This document shows positions 9,155-17,904 of a stretch of DNA of 64,000 nucleotides, piece by piece. The stretch covers positions 519,345 to 583,344 of the forward strand of contig NZ_WUUT01000001.1 of the NCBI RefSeq assembly GCF_009831575.1, given 5' to 3'. The stretch's first letter is position 1, and every line of letters starts with the position of its first letter. The notes beneath the pieces were generated by a model. That model saw nothing but the letters and a program-made list of their open reading frames with translations, was not told where the DNA came from and made no database searches. The position numbers were made by a program, and so were the translations under genes. The stretch is from Halovenus carboxidivorans (GTDB lineage: Archaea; Halobacteriota; Halobacteria; Halobacteriales; Haloarculaceae).

Positions 9155-10333
9155 TTAGAGGATTCCGGTTTCGTTCAACAGTTCGAGCGTCGGTTGCGTG
9201 TCTGCCAGTTCCGCGAGATCGATCTCCGGCGGGTTCAGTTCGTCGATGGTCGGCAGTCCACCCACGGGATCGACGCCCGGAATCGTCGGGTACGCGAACG
9301 TCCGGGTCGCGAAGAACTCCTGGGCCTCCGCCGAGAGGAGATGTCGGATGAAGTTCTCGGCGAGTTCGGGGCTGCTGGCCCCCTCGATGATCTGCGCACC
9401 GGAGACGTTGATCAGCGCGCCCGCGTCGCCGCTGGTGAACGCCAGTTCGATGGGGGCGTTCTGACGCTGGCTGCGGACGCGCAGCGCGTAGTAGTGGTTC
9501 GCGAAGCCGGCGTTGAGCGCGCCGTTTGCCACCTCGTTGGAGATGAGGAACTCGTTGTTGAACTCCTCGACACCGGCGCTGACCATGTCGTTCAGCCAGG
9601 CTCGCGTCTCGGATTCCCCGCGGATCAGCCGCATCGCGGTGATGAAGGACTGGAAGGCTCCGTAGGTGGGTGCCCAGCCCATCGAGCCGTCGAGCGCCGC
9701 CGTCCCGGGGAAGTCCTGCACCGTGTCCGGGATGTCGGAGGCGCTCAGCTGGTTGGTGTTGTACGGCACCGCACGGGCGCGACCGGCGAAACCGATCCAT
9801 CCCTCGGCCTGTAGCGCCGCGGGGACCAGGTCGGTCGTCTCCGAGGACAGCGACTGTGCCGCGTCGCTCTGTGCGACGTTGCCCAACGCTCCGGCGTCGA
9901 CCGCGAGGAAAAGGTCCGCTGGGCTCGCGCCGGCGTCGACCTCCTCGGTGATCTGGTTCGAGAGCTGACTCGACGAGCCGCGAGAGGACTCGTACTCGAA
10001 GTCCGGGTAGATCTGACCGAACAGATCGATCAGGTCGAGATACAGCCCACTCTCCCCGCCGCCGAGATAGAAGACGAGTTCGCCTTCGAGATCCGGCAGG
10101 TCCGCGATCGAGGTCCCGCCGGGCTCGGGCCGTTCCGACACCAGCGGCCCCGAACCGCGGAAATCGGAGATGCTGAACTCGAGCGCTTCGCCGTTGTCGT
10201 CCCCGCCTAGCATGCCGAAACAGCCCGCCAGCCCCGCCGTACTCGCCGCCGCGGCACTCGCCAGAAACTGACGGCGTCTCGTGCCGTTCGTCCGCCCGAT
10301 TCGACTGTCGCTGTGTTCGCGTTCGTTGGTCAT
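9155..10333 (-). CDS. Iron(III)-type ABC transporter substrate-binding lipoprotein
   Basis: A 392-residue extracytoplasmic solute-binding protein of the FbpA/SfuA class. The N-terminus has a twin-arginine motif (TRRRQFLAS, residues 18-26), a hydrophobic stretch and a lipobox ending in Cys38 (LAGC), so it is a Tat-exported lipoprotein, as usual in haloarchaea. LVFYLGGGESGLYLDLIDLF and later SGDAGALINVSG are typical of the periplasmic-binding fold. It is the first gene of a three-gene unit with the permease and the GT39-like enzyme. The ATG at 10333 is 5 nt from iron box C, and a TATA-like ACATATAACC lies on the minus strand about 27 nt upstream, giving a leaderless start. Confidence 0.92.
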   Translation of the reverse strand: MTNEREHSDSRIGRTNGTRRRQFLASAAAASTAGLAGCFGMLGGDDNGEALEFSISDFRGSGPLVSERPEPGGTSIADLPDLEGELVFYLGGGESGLYLDLIDLFGQIYPDFEYESSRGSSSQLSNQITEEVDAGASPADLFLAVDAGALGNVAQSDAAQSLSSETTDLVPAALQAEGWIGFAGRARAVPYNTNQLSASDIPDTVQDFPGTAALDGSMGWAPTYGAFQSFITAMRLIRGESETRAWLNDMVSAGVEEFNNEFLISNEVANGALNAGFANHYYALRVRSQRQNAPIELAFTSGDAGALINVSGAQIIEGASSPELAENFIRHLLSAEAQEFFATRTFAYPTIPGVDPVGGLPTIDELNPPEIDLAELADTQPTLELLNETGIL

Positions 10334-10337
10334 TGTT

Positions 10338-10351
10338 TTAGGGTTGCCTAA
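10338..10351 (-). promoter_or_regulatory. Iron-box-like palindrome C (TTAGGGTTGCCTAA)
   Basis: It lies 5-18 nt upstream of the binding-protein ATG (10333), between the TATA-like element (10357-10366) and the expected transcription start. The flanks match boxes A, B and D, while the central bases are GTTG instead of CAGA, as expected for a spacer. Its location before an iron-type ABC transporter is the main reason to read the whole set as iron boxes. Confidence 0.78.
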
Positions 10352-10372
10352 ATGACGGTTATATGTGTCGGT

Positions 10373-11536
10373 TCAGTCGTCCGCCGGGACTCGCTTGAGC
10401 GCGCTCAGCGCGTCGAGCCAGTCGTGCATGTGCTCGCCGACGTACGGCAGGAACTCGCCGTTGCGGTACGCGTCGGTATCCGCCGCACAGAGCGCGTCGG
10501 CCATCGCGCGGTAGGCGTCGACGTAGTTGTCCGCGCCCGTTCCGGCCTCGTCTACTAATTCCCAGATGTGCTCGTTCAGTTCGAGACCGGCGACCTCGTT
10601 GTGCAGGTCGTCGAAGGTGGACCGGGCGGCCTTGTTGTGCTCACAGAGCGGCCGGCCGTTGTAGACCTGCTTGCCCAGCAGATCGCAGGCCCGCTTGAGG
10701 AAGACGCCGCTCCAGATGTCGTCGAACCGGCCCACGTCCCACTCGTTGTCGTCCATCGGGAGCTGGTAGAAGGCGGGGATCACTTCCCGCCGGAAGGCCA
10801 GATTCATCGAACAGACCGTGAGGTAGTTGCCCTCCGCGGCGACGAAATCCGCGCCGAAGTCGTCCTTTTCGGTCCGGGTCTGAGCCTGTCCCTGCAGATC
10901 CCCGTCCATCAGGATCCGCACCGCGTCCAGGTCCGGCACGTTCGTCCACAGCCCCTGCGAGGCGACGATATCGCCCTGTTCGATGGTCTCCGTCCCCGTC
11001 GTAACCGTCTCGTCCATCGCCGAATACGGGTAGCCGCGTGGATACAACCCGTGTTCCTCCGCCTCCTGATAGAGGACGTTCACCCACTGCGTGTCCGAGG
11101 AGACGGACTCGATCTCACCCTCGAAAGCGAGGTTCTCCATGTGACCGCCGAAGAAGTCGCTGTCGTGTGGCAGGGTGTCGTCGTCGATGAAAACGCCGTA
11201 CTCGAAGCGAGGGTTGTCCCACATGTACAGCAGGCCGAAACTCGTCTCGGCGTGACTCGCCGCCGGCACGACGTGGCCGTACTCCTCGATGTCCCGATCC
11301 TCGTACCACTGCTCGCGGCGACTCCCGTCGAAGACCGCCCCGGAGACGTCCAGGTCGTCCAGCATGGCCTCCATCTGCTCCGTCTCGCAGAAGTCCTCCG
11401 TCACCAGCACGAAAAACAGCCGCGACGTGTCGAACCCGTGTTCACGGGCGTTCTCGACGTAGGCCCGCACGCAGTCGTACTCCCGAATCGTCGGGACGAT
11501 CACACAGATGTCTTGCTCTCCTGTCCGCTGTCTCAT
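10373..11536 (-). CDS. Reversibly glycosylated polypeptide / UDP-arabinopyranose mutase family protein
   Basis: A 387-residue protein of the plant RGP (alpha-1,4-glucan-protein synthase) family. Visible family features are VPTIRE near the N-terminus, the acidic VFIDDDTLPH motif (Asp118-120), PRGYPYS (166-172), whose Arg matches the arginine that plant RGPs glycosylate on themselves, and the FDDIWSG motif (271-277). Plant members interconvert UDP-arabinopyranose and UDP-arabinofuranose; prokaryotic members are little studied. It is soluble, with no signal or membrane segment. I chose the ATG at 11536 over a TTG three codons upstream. It has its own iron box 14 nt upstream. It may prepare a nucleotide sugar for the glycosyltransferases of this region (inference). 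Confidence 0.85.
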   Translation of the reverse strand: MRQRTGEQDICVIVPTIREYDCVRAYVENAREHGFDTSRLFFVLVTEDFCETEQMEAMLDDLDVSGAVFDGSRREQWYEDRDIEEYGHVVPAASHAETSFGLLYMWDNPRFEYGVFIDDDTLPHDSDFFGGHMENLAFEGEIESVSSDTQWVNVLYQEAEEHGLYPRGYPYSAMDETVTTGTETIEQGDIVASQGLWTNVPDLDAVRILMDGDLQGQAQTRTEKDDFGADFVAAEGNYLTVCSMNLAFRREVIPAFYQLPMDDNEWDVGRFDDIWSGVFLKRACDLLGKQVYNGRPLCEHNKAARSTFDDLHNEVAGLELNEHIWELVDEAGTGADNYVDAYRAMADALCAADTDAYRNGEFLPYVGEHMHDWLDALSALKRVPADD

Positions 11537-11549
11537 ACGGCCCAATTTT

Positions 11550-11563
11550 TTAGGCAGACCTAA
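11550..11563 (-). promoter_or_regulatory. Iron-box-like palindrome D (TTAGGCAGACCTAA)
   Basis: Third exact copy. It lies 14-27 nt before the ATG of the RGP-family gene (11536) and overlaps the stop codon (11560-11562) of the upstream LPG-synthase-type gene. The likely TATA element on the minus strand (AATCTTTAGG, about 11560-11569) overlaps the box, so binding would block TBP access. It gives the RGP gene separate control although the upstream gene has the same orientation. Confidence 0.75.
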
Positions 11564-12636
11564 AGATTTGACGATTCGGCCTCCGGCTGTGGCGGCTCCT
11601 CGCTCACCGTGGTCGGGGAGACGTTCAGCGCGAGGGCGCTCGCCGCGCCGCCGAGGACGGTGACGCCGTTTTTCAGGGCGTGGTCGACGATGGCGGCGGC
11701 GAGCGCGGTGGCCGCGGCGACCGGTGAGACGGCGACGACCACCGCGGTGAATGCGGCCTCGTACAGCCCGATACCGCCCTGCGAGAGCGGTAGCACCTTC
11801 GCCAGGTTCCCGACGGTTACGGCGAGAGTTCCGATGGCGGCGGTCGTCGACGGCGAGAGGGCGTCGGTCACGGCCCGGAGGACCAGCACCGCAGTCAGCA
11901 CGTCGAGCGCCCAGACCGCGAGACTTCCGACGCCGATTCGACCGATCGCTCGGGGGTCGGCCGCGACGACCCGCACGTCCCCGCCGAAGTTCACGACGGC
12001 GTCGACAACCGGAGCGACTGCCGATCCCTCCGCTCGACTCTCAAGCCACGCGCCGAAGTCTCGTCTGCTGCGGGCGAGGGCCACGAGCACGACGGCCGCA
12101 CAGATCGCACACGCCGCGACGATCCCCGCGCCGAGGATCGTCGGGCTCGACTCCCCCCCGACCGTCTGGCCGTCGAGTACCAGCCACCCGGTCGCAACCG
12201 CACCGAAACAGGCCAGCGCGAGCAGATCGAAGAGTCGCTCGACGGTCAGCGACGCCAACCCCGTGGTGTAGGCCACGTCCCGCCGCGTCTTCAGCAGGTA
12301 CGCCCGGACCCCGTCACCCGCCCGCGCGGGCACGACGAGGTTCGCGAGCTGGCTCACGAAGACCGCGGCCGTGAGGAACCGCCGTCCGCAACGCCGGCCC
12401 ATGACGCCGAGAATCCGGTCGTACCGGTGACCGCGGAGCGGCCACGACGCCGCGTACACCCCGACCGCCGCGGCCAGCAGTCGGGGGTCCGTCAGCCGAA
12501 CTGCGTCGACGACGCGGTCTCCATCGACCGTCCTCGACGCGACGACGACTCCGACGACCACCACCAGTATCGTCCCCAGCAGGCTGAGCCGCCGCTGTGT
12601 GAGGTAGCTGGCGTCTCCCTCGGCCGACGACTCCAT
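11560..12636 (-). CDS. LPG-synthase-type (UPF0104) membrane protein, AglD C-domain/flippase-like
   Basis: A 358-residue polytopic protein of the lysylphosphatidylglycerol-synthase transmembrane family. It has about eight helices. The segments RGHRYDRILGVMGRRCGRRFLTA, VPARAGDGVRAYLLKTR and LPLSQGGIGLYEAAFTAV contain the conserved Arg/Gly and SQGGIGLYE motifs of the family. In Haloferax AglD this domain is fused to a GT2 dolichyl-phosphate mannose synthase; here the GT2 is a separate gene at 4608. A role in handling or flipping a polyprenyl-linked sugar is plausible. The ATG at 12636 was chosen over an upstream TTG because the TATA (ATATTTAAG, 12658-12666) is then at the right distance. Confidence 0.82.
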   Translation of the reverse strand: MESSAEGDASYLTQRRLSLLGTILVVVVGVVVASRTVDGDRVVDAVRLTDPRLLAAAVGVYAASWPLRGHRYDRILGVMGRRCGRRFLTAAVFVSQLANLVVPARAGDGVRAYLLKTRRDVAYTTGLASLTVERLFDLLALACFGAVATGWLVLDGQTVGGESSPTILGAGIVAACAICAAVVLVALARSRRDFGAWLESRAEGSAVAPVVDAVVNFGGDVRVVAADPRAIGRIGVGSLAVWALDVLTAVLVLRAVTDALSPSTTAAIGTLAVTVGNLAKVLPLSQGGIGLYEAAFTAVVVAVSPVAAATALAAAIVDHALKNGVTVLGGAASALALNVSPTTVSEEPPQPEAESSNL

Positions 12637-12661
12637 ACCCACCGCTGACCGCTCCAAATAT

Positions 12662-12675
12662 TTAAGCCCACCTAA
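12662..12675 (-). promoter_or_regulatory. Iron-box-like palindrome E, degenerate (TTAAGCCCACCTAA)
   Basis: It has one change in the left half-site (TTAAG for TTAGG). It lies 26-39 nt upstream of the ATG at 12636 and overlaps the TATA-like ATATTTAAG on its distal side. It is weaker than boxes A-D but at a comparable promoter position in front of another glycan-type gene of the same region. Confidence 0.55.
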
Positions 12676-12823
12676 AACTGGATACTCCCGAGGTTCGTCC
12701 CGGGATTTATCGAAAGTCCGACCGGAGACGGGCGAAATACTGTGCCCGATCCCGACGTTCGAATCGTCCGGTCGAGCTGTCGCTAACGTGGCAGTAAAAA
12801 ACGTCGCCCCCAGCGATTCCCCT

Positions 12824-12955
12824 CTATGCCGTTACGCGGTAGGACGGCTTGTACGCGATTTCGGTCTGGTGACAGCTCGGACAGACGTACTCGGTGAGTT
12901 TTGTCGTCTCGTCGTTGTGGCTCATCCGCGTCCCACACGTTGTGCACTCAGGCAT
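12824..12955 (-). CDS. Small zinc-ribbon protein, 43 aa
   Basis: A 43-residue protein with two knuckles, CTTC (residues 4-7) and CPSC (about residues 27-30), giving a four-cysteine zinc-binding site. It resembles the many small zinc-finger proteins of haloarchaea; its own function is unknown. The ATG at 12955 is preceded on the minus strand by a TATA-like CTTTAATG (12980-12988), consistent with leaderless transcription. The reading frame is open from start to TAG and the Cys spacing is regular, which supports a real gene despite its size. Confidence 0.8.
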   Translation of the reverse strand: MPECTTCGTRMSHNDETTKLTEYVCPSCHQTEIAYKPSYRVTA

Positions 12956-13228
12956 TACGATTCGACGTTAACAACCATGACATTAAAGCCTTATGTTCCT
13001 ATTATCGATTATACAATGTTAGGGTGGCCGCGGCCCTCGGTGGGACCTAGATGGTAACACTTAGCATACTACGGGCGCGGCGAATCGGCCACCTCCGACG
13101 GTCGGGGCTCTGTCGGTTTCAGCGGTTGCCTCGTGACGGTAGACGAAAAGTTCGCAGTTTCGGGCTCCGCGGCGAGACGGGAGTTTTTCGATTTCTGACG
13201 GCTGTGCCGTCAGCGCCTGGAAGGGCGG

Positions 13229-14491
<1,263 letters not shown>

Positions 14492-14640
14492 ATACCGGGT
14501 GTTCTCCTTGCGGGGGTAAAGTAATGCCGCTTTCTTCGCCACGGTTTGTCATGGTTTTTCCTTGAAGTTCCGGCGGTGACCGCCGCCAGCGGTACACATT
14601 CGGTCGTGGGAATTATTACTGGGTCGGTCGATCATCAACT

Positions 14641-15498
14641 ATGCATCTGCTCGCCCACGGCGGGGCCGGCAGCCGTCCCGGTGAACCGACACAGCGACAG
14701 GCCGTGCTCGACCGCGCCGCGGCGGCCGGCGTCGACCCGGACAGTCCCGCAGAGGCCGTCGTCGCCGCAGTGACGGTGCTGGAGTCTGATCCGCGATTCA
14801 ACGCCGGCGTCGGCAGTGCGGTCCAGAGCGACGGCGTGATCCGGACGGACGGCGGGTTCATGCTCGACGACGGGACGACCGGTGCCGCCTGCTCGATGCC
14901 CGGTGTCGAACGCGCAATCGAGGTGGCGCGGCTGGTCGCGGAGGAGACACCACACATCCTCCTCTCGGGGGATCACGCTGTCGAGTTCGCGCGTGCGCAC
15001 GGCGTCGAGACAGACCGGGACCTCTGGTGTGACCGGACCCGGGACCGCTGGGCCGACCTCTCGGATCGGAGCGGCGCCGGGGTCCGCGACCAACTCGACT
15101 GGGTGCGCGAGCAGTTCGGCGGCACCGATACGGTCGGGGCAGTCGCGACCGACGGCGACCGACTGGCGGCGGCGACCTCCACGGGCGGGCGATGGGCCGC
15201 CCTCGCCGGCCGCGTCGGCGACGTTCCGCAGGTCGGCAGCGGCTTCTACGCGAGCACGGAGGCGGCCGTAAGCGCCACTGGCGCCGGCGAGGCGATCGCT
15301 CGGTTCGGGCTCGCCCGCCGGGTCGCCAACGCCATCGACGACGGCGACGACCCACAGACAGCGACCGACCGGCTGATCCGGGCGTTCGGCAGCGAGACCG
15401 GCGAGCAGGCGGGCGTGATCGCGGTCGACTCCGCGGGTCGGATGGGATCGGCGTTCAACTCCGAGGCGATGCAGACCGCCAGCGCCCGAGAGCGGTAA
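14641..15498 (+). CDS. Isoaspartyl peptidase/L-asparaginase (Ntn hydrolase)
   Basis: A 285-residue plant-type asparaginase. The precursor cleaves itself before the catalytic threonine, here Thr164 in the GTDTVGAVATD segment, to give alpha and beta subunits. LLAHGGAG at the N-terminus and RFNAGVGSAVQSDG are family motifs. It removes damaged isoaspartyl residues from peptides or hydrolyses asparagine. It lies divergent from icd, and 31 nt upstream of the methionine aminopeptidase gene, with which it may be cotranscribed. Confidence 0.93.
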   Translation: MHLLAHGGAGSRPGEPTQRQAVLDRAAAAGVDPDSPAEAVVAAVTVLESDPRFNAGVGSAVQSDGVIRTDGGFMLDDGTTGAACSMPGVERAIEVARLVAEETPHILLSGDHAVEFARAHGVETDRDLWCDRTRDRWADLSDRSGAGVRDQLDWVREQFGGTDTVGAVATDGDRLAAATSTGGRWAALAGRVGDVPQVGSGFYASTEAAVSATGAGEAIARFGLARRVANAIDDGDDPQTATDRLIRAFGSETGEQAGVIAVDSAGRMGSAFNSEAMQTASARER

Positions 15499-15529
15499 CA
15501 CTTTGACTGTCTGCCCCGAACCCGGTTTC

Positions 15530-16420
15530 ATGAGCGACGTGGATTTCGATTCCGAGCAGTACCAGAAACACCGGGAGGCCGGAGAGATTCTCGCCACCGT
15601 CCGCGAGGAGACCGTCGAGCGGATCGAGGTCGGGGCGAGCCACCTCGAAGTCGCCGAGTTCGCCGAGAACCGGATCCGGGAACTCGGCGGCGAACCCGCC
15701 TTCCCGCTGAATATCTCCGTCGACGAGGAGGCGGCCCACGCCACCCCGCGGATCGGCGACGACTCGACGTTCGGCGAGGAGATGATCAACATCGACATCG
15801 GCGTCCACGTCGACGGCTGGCTTGCCGACTCCGCGATCACCGTCGACCTCTCGGGCAACGACGAACTCGTCGAGGCCTCCGCGGAGGCGCTGAACGCCGC
15901 TATCGAGATGATCGAACCCGGTATCGACACCGCGACGCTGGGCGACGTTATCGGCCGGACCATCGACGGCTACGGCTACAACCCGGTCGTCAACCTCACC
16001 GGCCACGGTCTCGGCCACTGGGAACAGCACACGACGCCGAACATTCCGAACCGAAAGGTTCCCCAGGGGACGACACTGGAAGCCGGCGACGTGGTGGCAA
16101 TCGAACCCTTCGCCACCGACGGCGGCGGCAAAGTCCAGGAGGGCAGCGAGGAGGAGATTTTCGCCTTGGAGACGGACAAATCCATCCGTGACCGCCAGGC
16201 CCGGCAGGCCCTCGAACAGATCACCGAGGAGTTCAGGACGCTGCCGTTCGCCACCCGATGGCTCGACGTTGCTCGGCCGGAGATGGCGCTGCGCCGTCTC
16301 AAACAGGAGGATGTCGTCCACGGCTACCCGGTGCTCAAAGAGCAGGCGGGCTATTACGTCAGCCAGAAAGAGCACACCGTCATCGTCACCGAAGACGGCT
16401 GTGAAGTCACGACCCGCTGA
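15530..16420 (+). CDS. map: Methionine aminopeptidase type II
   Basis: A 296-residue cytosolic metalloprotease that removes the initiator methionine from nascent proteins. The pita-bread fold shows its metal ligands in NIDIGVHVDGWLADSAIT (two Asp), GHGLGHWEQH (His) and the C-terminal EKEHTVIVTEDG-type segment (Glu). The insert that defines type II enzymes lies between these. The ATG at 15530 begins MSDVDFDSE; the upstream in-frame codons are not part of the family. It follows the asparaginase-like gene closely. Confidence 0.96.
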   Translation: MSDVDFDSEQYQKHREAGEILATVREETVERIEVGASHLEVAEFAENRIRELGGEPAFPLNISVDEEAAHATPRIGDDSTFGEEMINIDIGVHVDGWLADSAITVDLSGNDELVEASAEALNAAIEMIEPGIDTATLGDVIGRTIDGYGYNPVVNLTGHGLGHWEQHTTPNIPNRKVPQGTTLEAGDVVAIEPFATDGGGKVQEGSEEEIFALETDKSIRDRQARQALEQITEEFRTLPFATRWLDVARPEMALRRLKQEDVVHGYPVLKEQAGYYVSQKEHTVIVTEDGCEVTTR

Positions 16421-16426
16421 TCCCGC

Positions 16427-16627
16427 TCACGCGTTGTTCATCCGGCGTTTTGTCGTTGTACCGCACTCGCTGCACGTACTGACCCGGTACGGCTCCCGGG
16501 AGTACTCGGCGTTCTGTTGTTTGCCACTCTCTGTGAGAATCTCGACTGACACTTCGTGCGGGGTCTGCTGTTCACAGCGCGGGCACTCTTCGGTGATGTC
16601 TGCGACCGATTCGTCTGTCGTTGCCAT
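16427..16627 (-). CDS. Small zinc-ribbon protein, 66 aa
   Basis: A 66-residue protein with CPRC (residues 15-18) and CSEC knuckles about 40 residues apart. It ends in a basic KRRM tail. It looks like a four-Cys zinc ribbon that could bind RNA or a protein partner. It converges on the map gene with a 6-nt gap. A T/A-rich element upstream of the ATG (about 16650-16665) is a reasonable promoter. The function is unknown. Confidence 0.85.
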   Translation of the reverse strand: MATTDESVADITEECPRCEQQTPHEVSVEILTESGKQQNAEYSREPYRVSTCSECGTTTKRRMNNA

Positions 16628-16933
16628 CGTACCTTCCTCTCTGTCCTATATGGATATAAAAAAGCGAGATCGTTGAGTCTGTTCATCACAAAGTTCGCTC
16701 CCAGATCAGTCTTTTCCCGATTTCTCCTCCGATGAGGCCTTTTTTCGCCGTCTGAAATCGCTGGTTCGACTGTTCTAGCCCTGAACGGCCGATATCTTTT
16801 TATAGCTTCACCAGCGGGTAGCTCTGCGCCGGTACCCGTTCTCACGATTGAGAATTGGGGCTGCCGCGGGGCCGACTCCACCTCGTCCTCCGGAATCCGG
16901 GATTCTTTTACTCGATAATCCCCTCGAACGCCT
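16628..16933. other. Intergenic region with hairpins and TATA-like sites
   Basis: No gene was recognised. It holds the minus-strand promoter of the zinc-ribbon gene, a TATA-like TTTTTATA at 16797-16804, an AGCGGGTA/TACCCGTT stem (16813-16840) and a TTCTC/GAGAA hairpin (16839-16854). The T-rich stretch at 16903-16910 is probably the TATA box of the gene at 16934. Confidence 0.4.
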
Positions 16934-17110
16934 ATGAACGAGACGGCGATCCTTCACATCGTCTTCGCGCTGTCGGTCGGCGCGGGGATTCTCGTCCAGT
17001 CGCTGCCGCTTCGCATCGGACTGTTCGCCTTCGGTGGCGCGTGTTTCGTCGCGGGCGTCGTCCTCGCGCGACGGGGGGACAACAACCCCGACTACGCCGC
17101 CGACTCGTGA
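16934..17110 (+). CDS. Small membrane protein, 58 aa
   Basis: A 58-residue protein with two hydrophobic segments, ILHIVFALSVGAGILV and IGLFAFGGACFVAGVVLA, joined by a short loop, and a charged tail (RRGDNNPDY). The shape is a helical hairpin in the membrane. A TATA-like CTTTTA lies 24-29 nt upstream of the ATG, supporting leaderless expression. No family is recognised. It lies 86 nt upstream of the HIT hydrolase gene. Confidence 0.65.
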   Translation: MNETAILHIVFALSVGAGILVQSLPLRIGLFAFGGACFVAGVVLARRGDNNPDYAADS

Positions 17111-17196
17111 GCTGTCTCACCGGCACTGCTCTCGCCTTCCGGTGTGGTCGGTCACGCGTCGAATACGTTGAAGTGGCTGTAGCCGTTTCGCCGGAT

Positions 17197-17745
17197 ATGG
17201 ACCAGATCTTCGCACCGTGGCGTATCGACTGGGTCGAACGCGAGGGCAACGAGGAGTTCGACGACTGCGTCTTCTGTGAACTTCCCGACGCTGACGGCTC
17301 CGACCGGGAGTACAACCTGCTCGCGCGCGGCGAACACGCGTTCGTCCTGTTGAACAACTACCCCTACAACCCCGGCCACGCGATGGTGATCCCACACGAA
17401 CACACCGGCGAGTACCGCGACCTCGACGAGACGAGTCTCCTCGCGAAGGAACGGCTGGTCCAGCGGACAATCGACGCGATGGACGAGGCCCTCCGACCCG
17501 ACGGATACAACGTCGGCTACAACCTCGGCCACGCCGCCGCGGGCGGGTCGATCGGTGATCACCTCCACGCCCACATCGTCCCCCGCTGGGAGGGCGATAC
17601 GAACTTCATGCCCGCCATCGGGGAGACGAACGTGATCGTCGAGGCCGTCACGGACACCTACGACAGACTTCACGAGGCCTTCGAGGCTCAGGACGGTGTC
17701 ACGAGCGACCGCCCGGAGCGCGCCGTCAGCGTCGACGCCCGTTGA
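17197..17745 (+). CDS. HIT family nucleotide hydrolase
   Basis: A 182-residue histidine-triad protein that hydrolyses nucleotide phosphoramidates or diadenosine polyphosphates. CVFCEL near the N-terminus is the zinc-binding type of start, and the triad HLHAHIVPRW (His-x-His-x-His) is near residue 130. It begins MDQIFAPWRIDWV, as HIT proteins of the Ap4A-phosphorylase-like group do; the long upstream in-frame extension is not homologous and includes the neighbouring small gene in another frame. A likely terminator hairpin lies downstream at 17839-17880. Confidence 0.94.
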   Translation: MDQIFAPWRIDWVEREGNEEFDDCVFCELPDADGSDREYNLLARGEHAFVLLNNYPYNPGHAMVIPHEHTGEYRDLDETSLLAKERLVQRTIDAMDEALRPDGYNVGYNLGHAAAGGSIGDHLHAHIVPRWEGDTNFMPAIGETNVIVEAVTDTYDRLHEAFEAQDGVTSDRPERAVSVDAR

Positions 17746-17786
17746 TGTTCGGGAGAAGATTTATCGCTGAGAGAACATAGTTTGTT

Positions 17787-17881
17787 GCGGTGCGGTCGAA
17801 CGCACCCTGTTGACGGTCCAGTCCCTCGCCCGTTGTGTCTCGCACAGGCCACCCACCCCCAGGCCGTGCGAGCCATTTTTC
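17787..17881 (+). ncRNA. Candidate small RNA with two hairpins and T-run
   Basis: Between the HIT gene and the 95-residue protein gene. A TATA-like TTTATC (17760-17765) predicts transcription from about 17788. The RNA would start with a GGTGCG/CGCACC hairpin (17789-17806) and end with an 11-bp stem, CTCGCAC-a-GGCC/GGCC-GTGCGAG (17839-17872), followed by TTTTT. No reading frame of interest fits. The second hairpin alone could instead be the terminator of the HIT transcript. Confidence 0.4.
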
Positions 17882-17904
17882 ATCGGTCGGTCGTATGTGT
17901 ACAC

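Noticed and set aside
16813-16913. Possible tRNA or ncRNA between 16.8 and 16.9 kb
   Set aside because: There is no GTTCRA T-loop or acceptor pairing, and the T-rich end coincides with the likely TATA box of the gene at 16934. Only two short hairpins remain, which I keep as a note on the region.
16855-17196. N-terminal extension of the HIT gene to 16855
   Set aside because: The added residues have no HIT homology, and another short gene (16934-17110) reads in a different frame of the same stretch. The ATG at 17197 gives the normal start.
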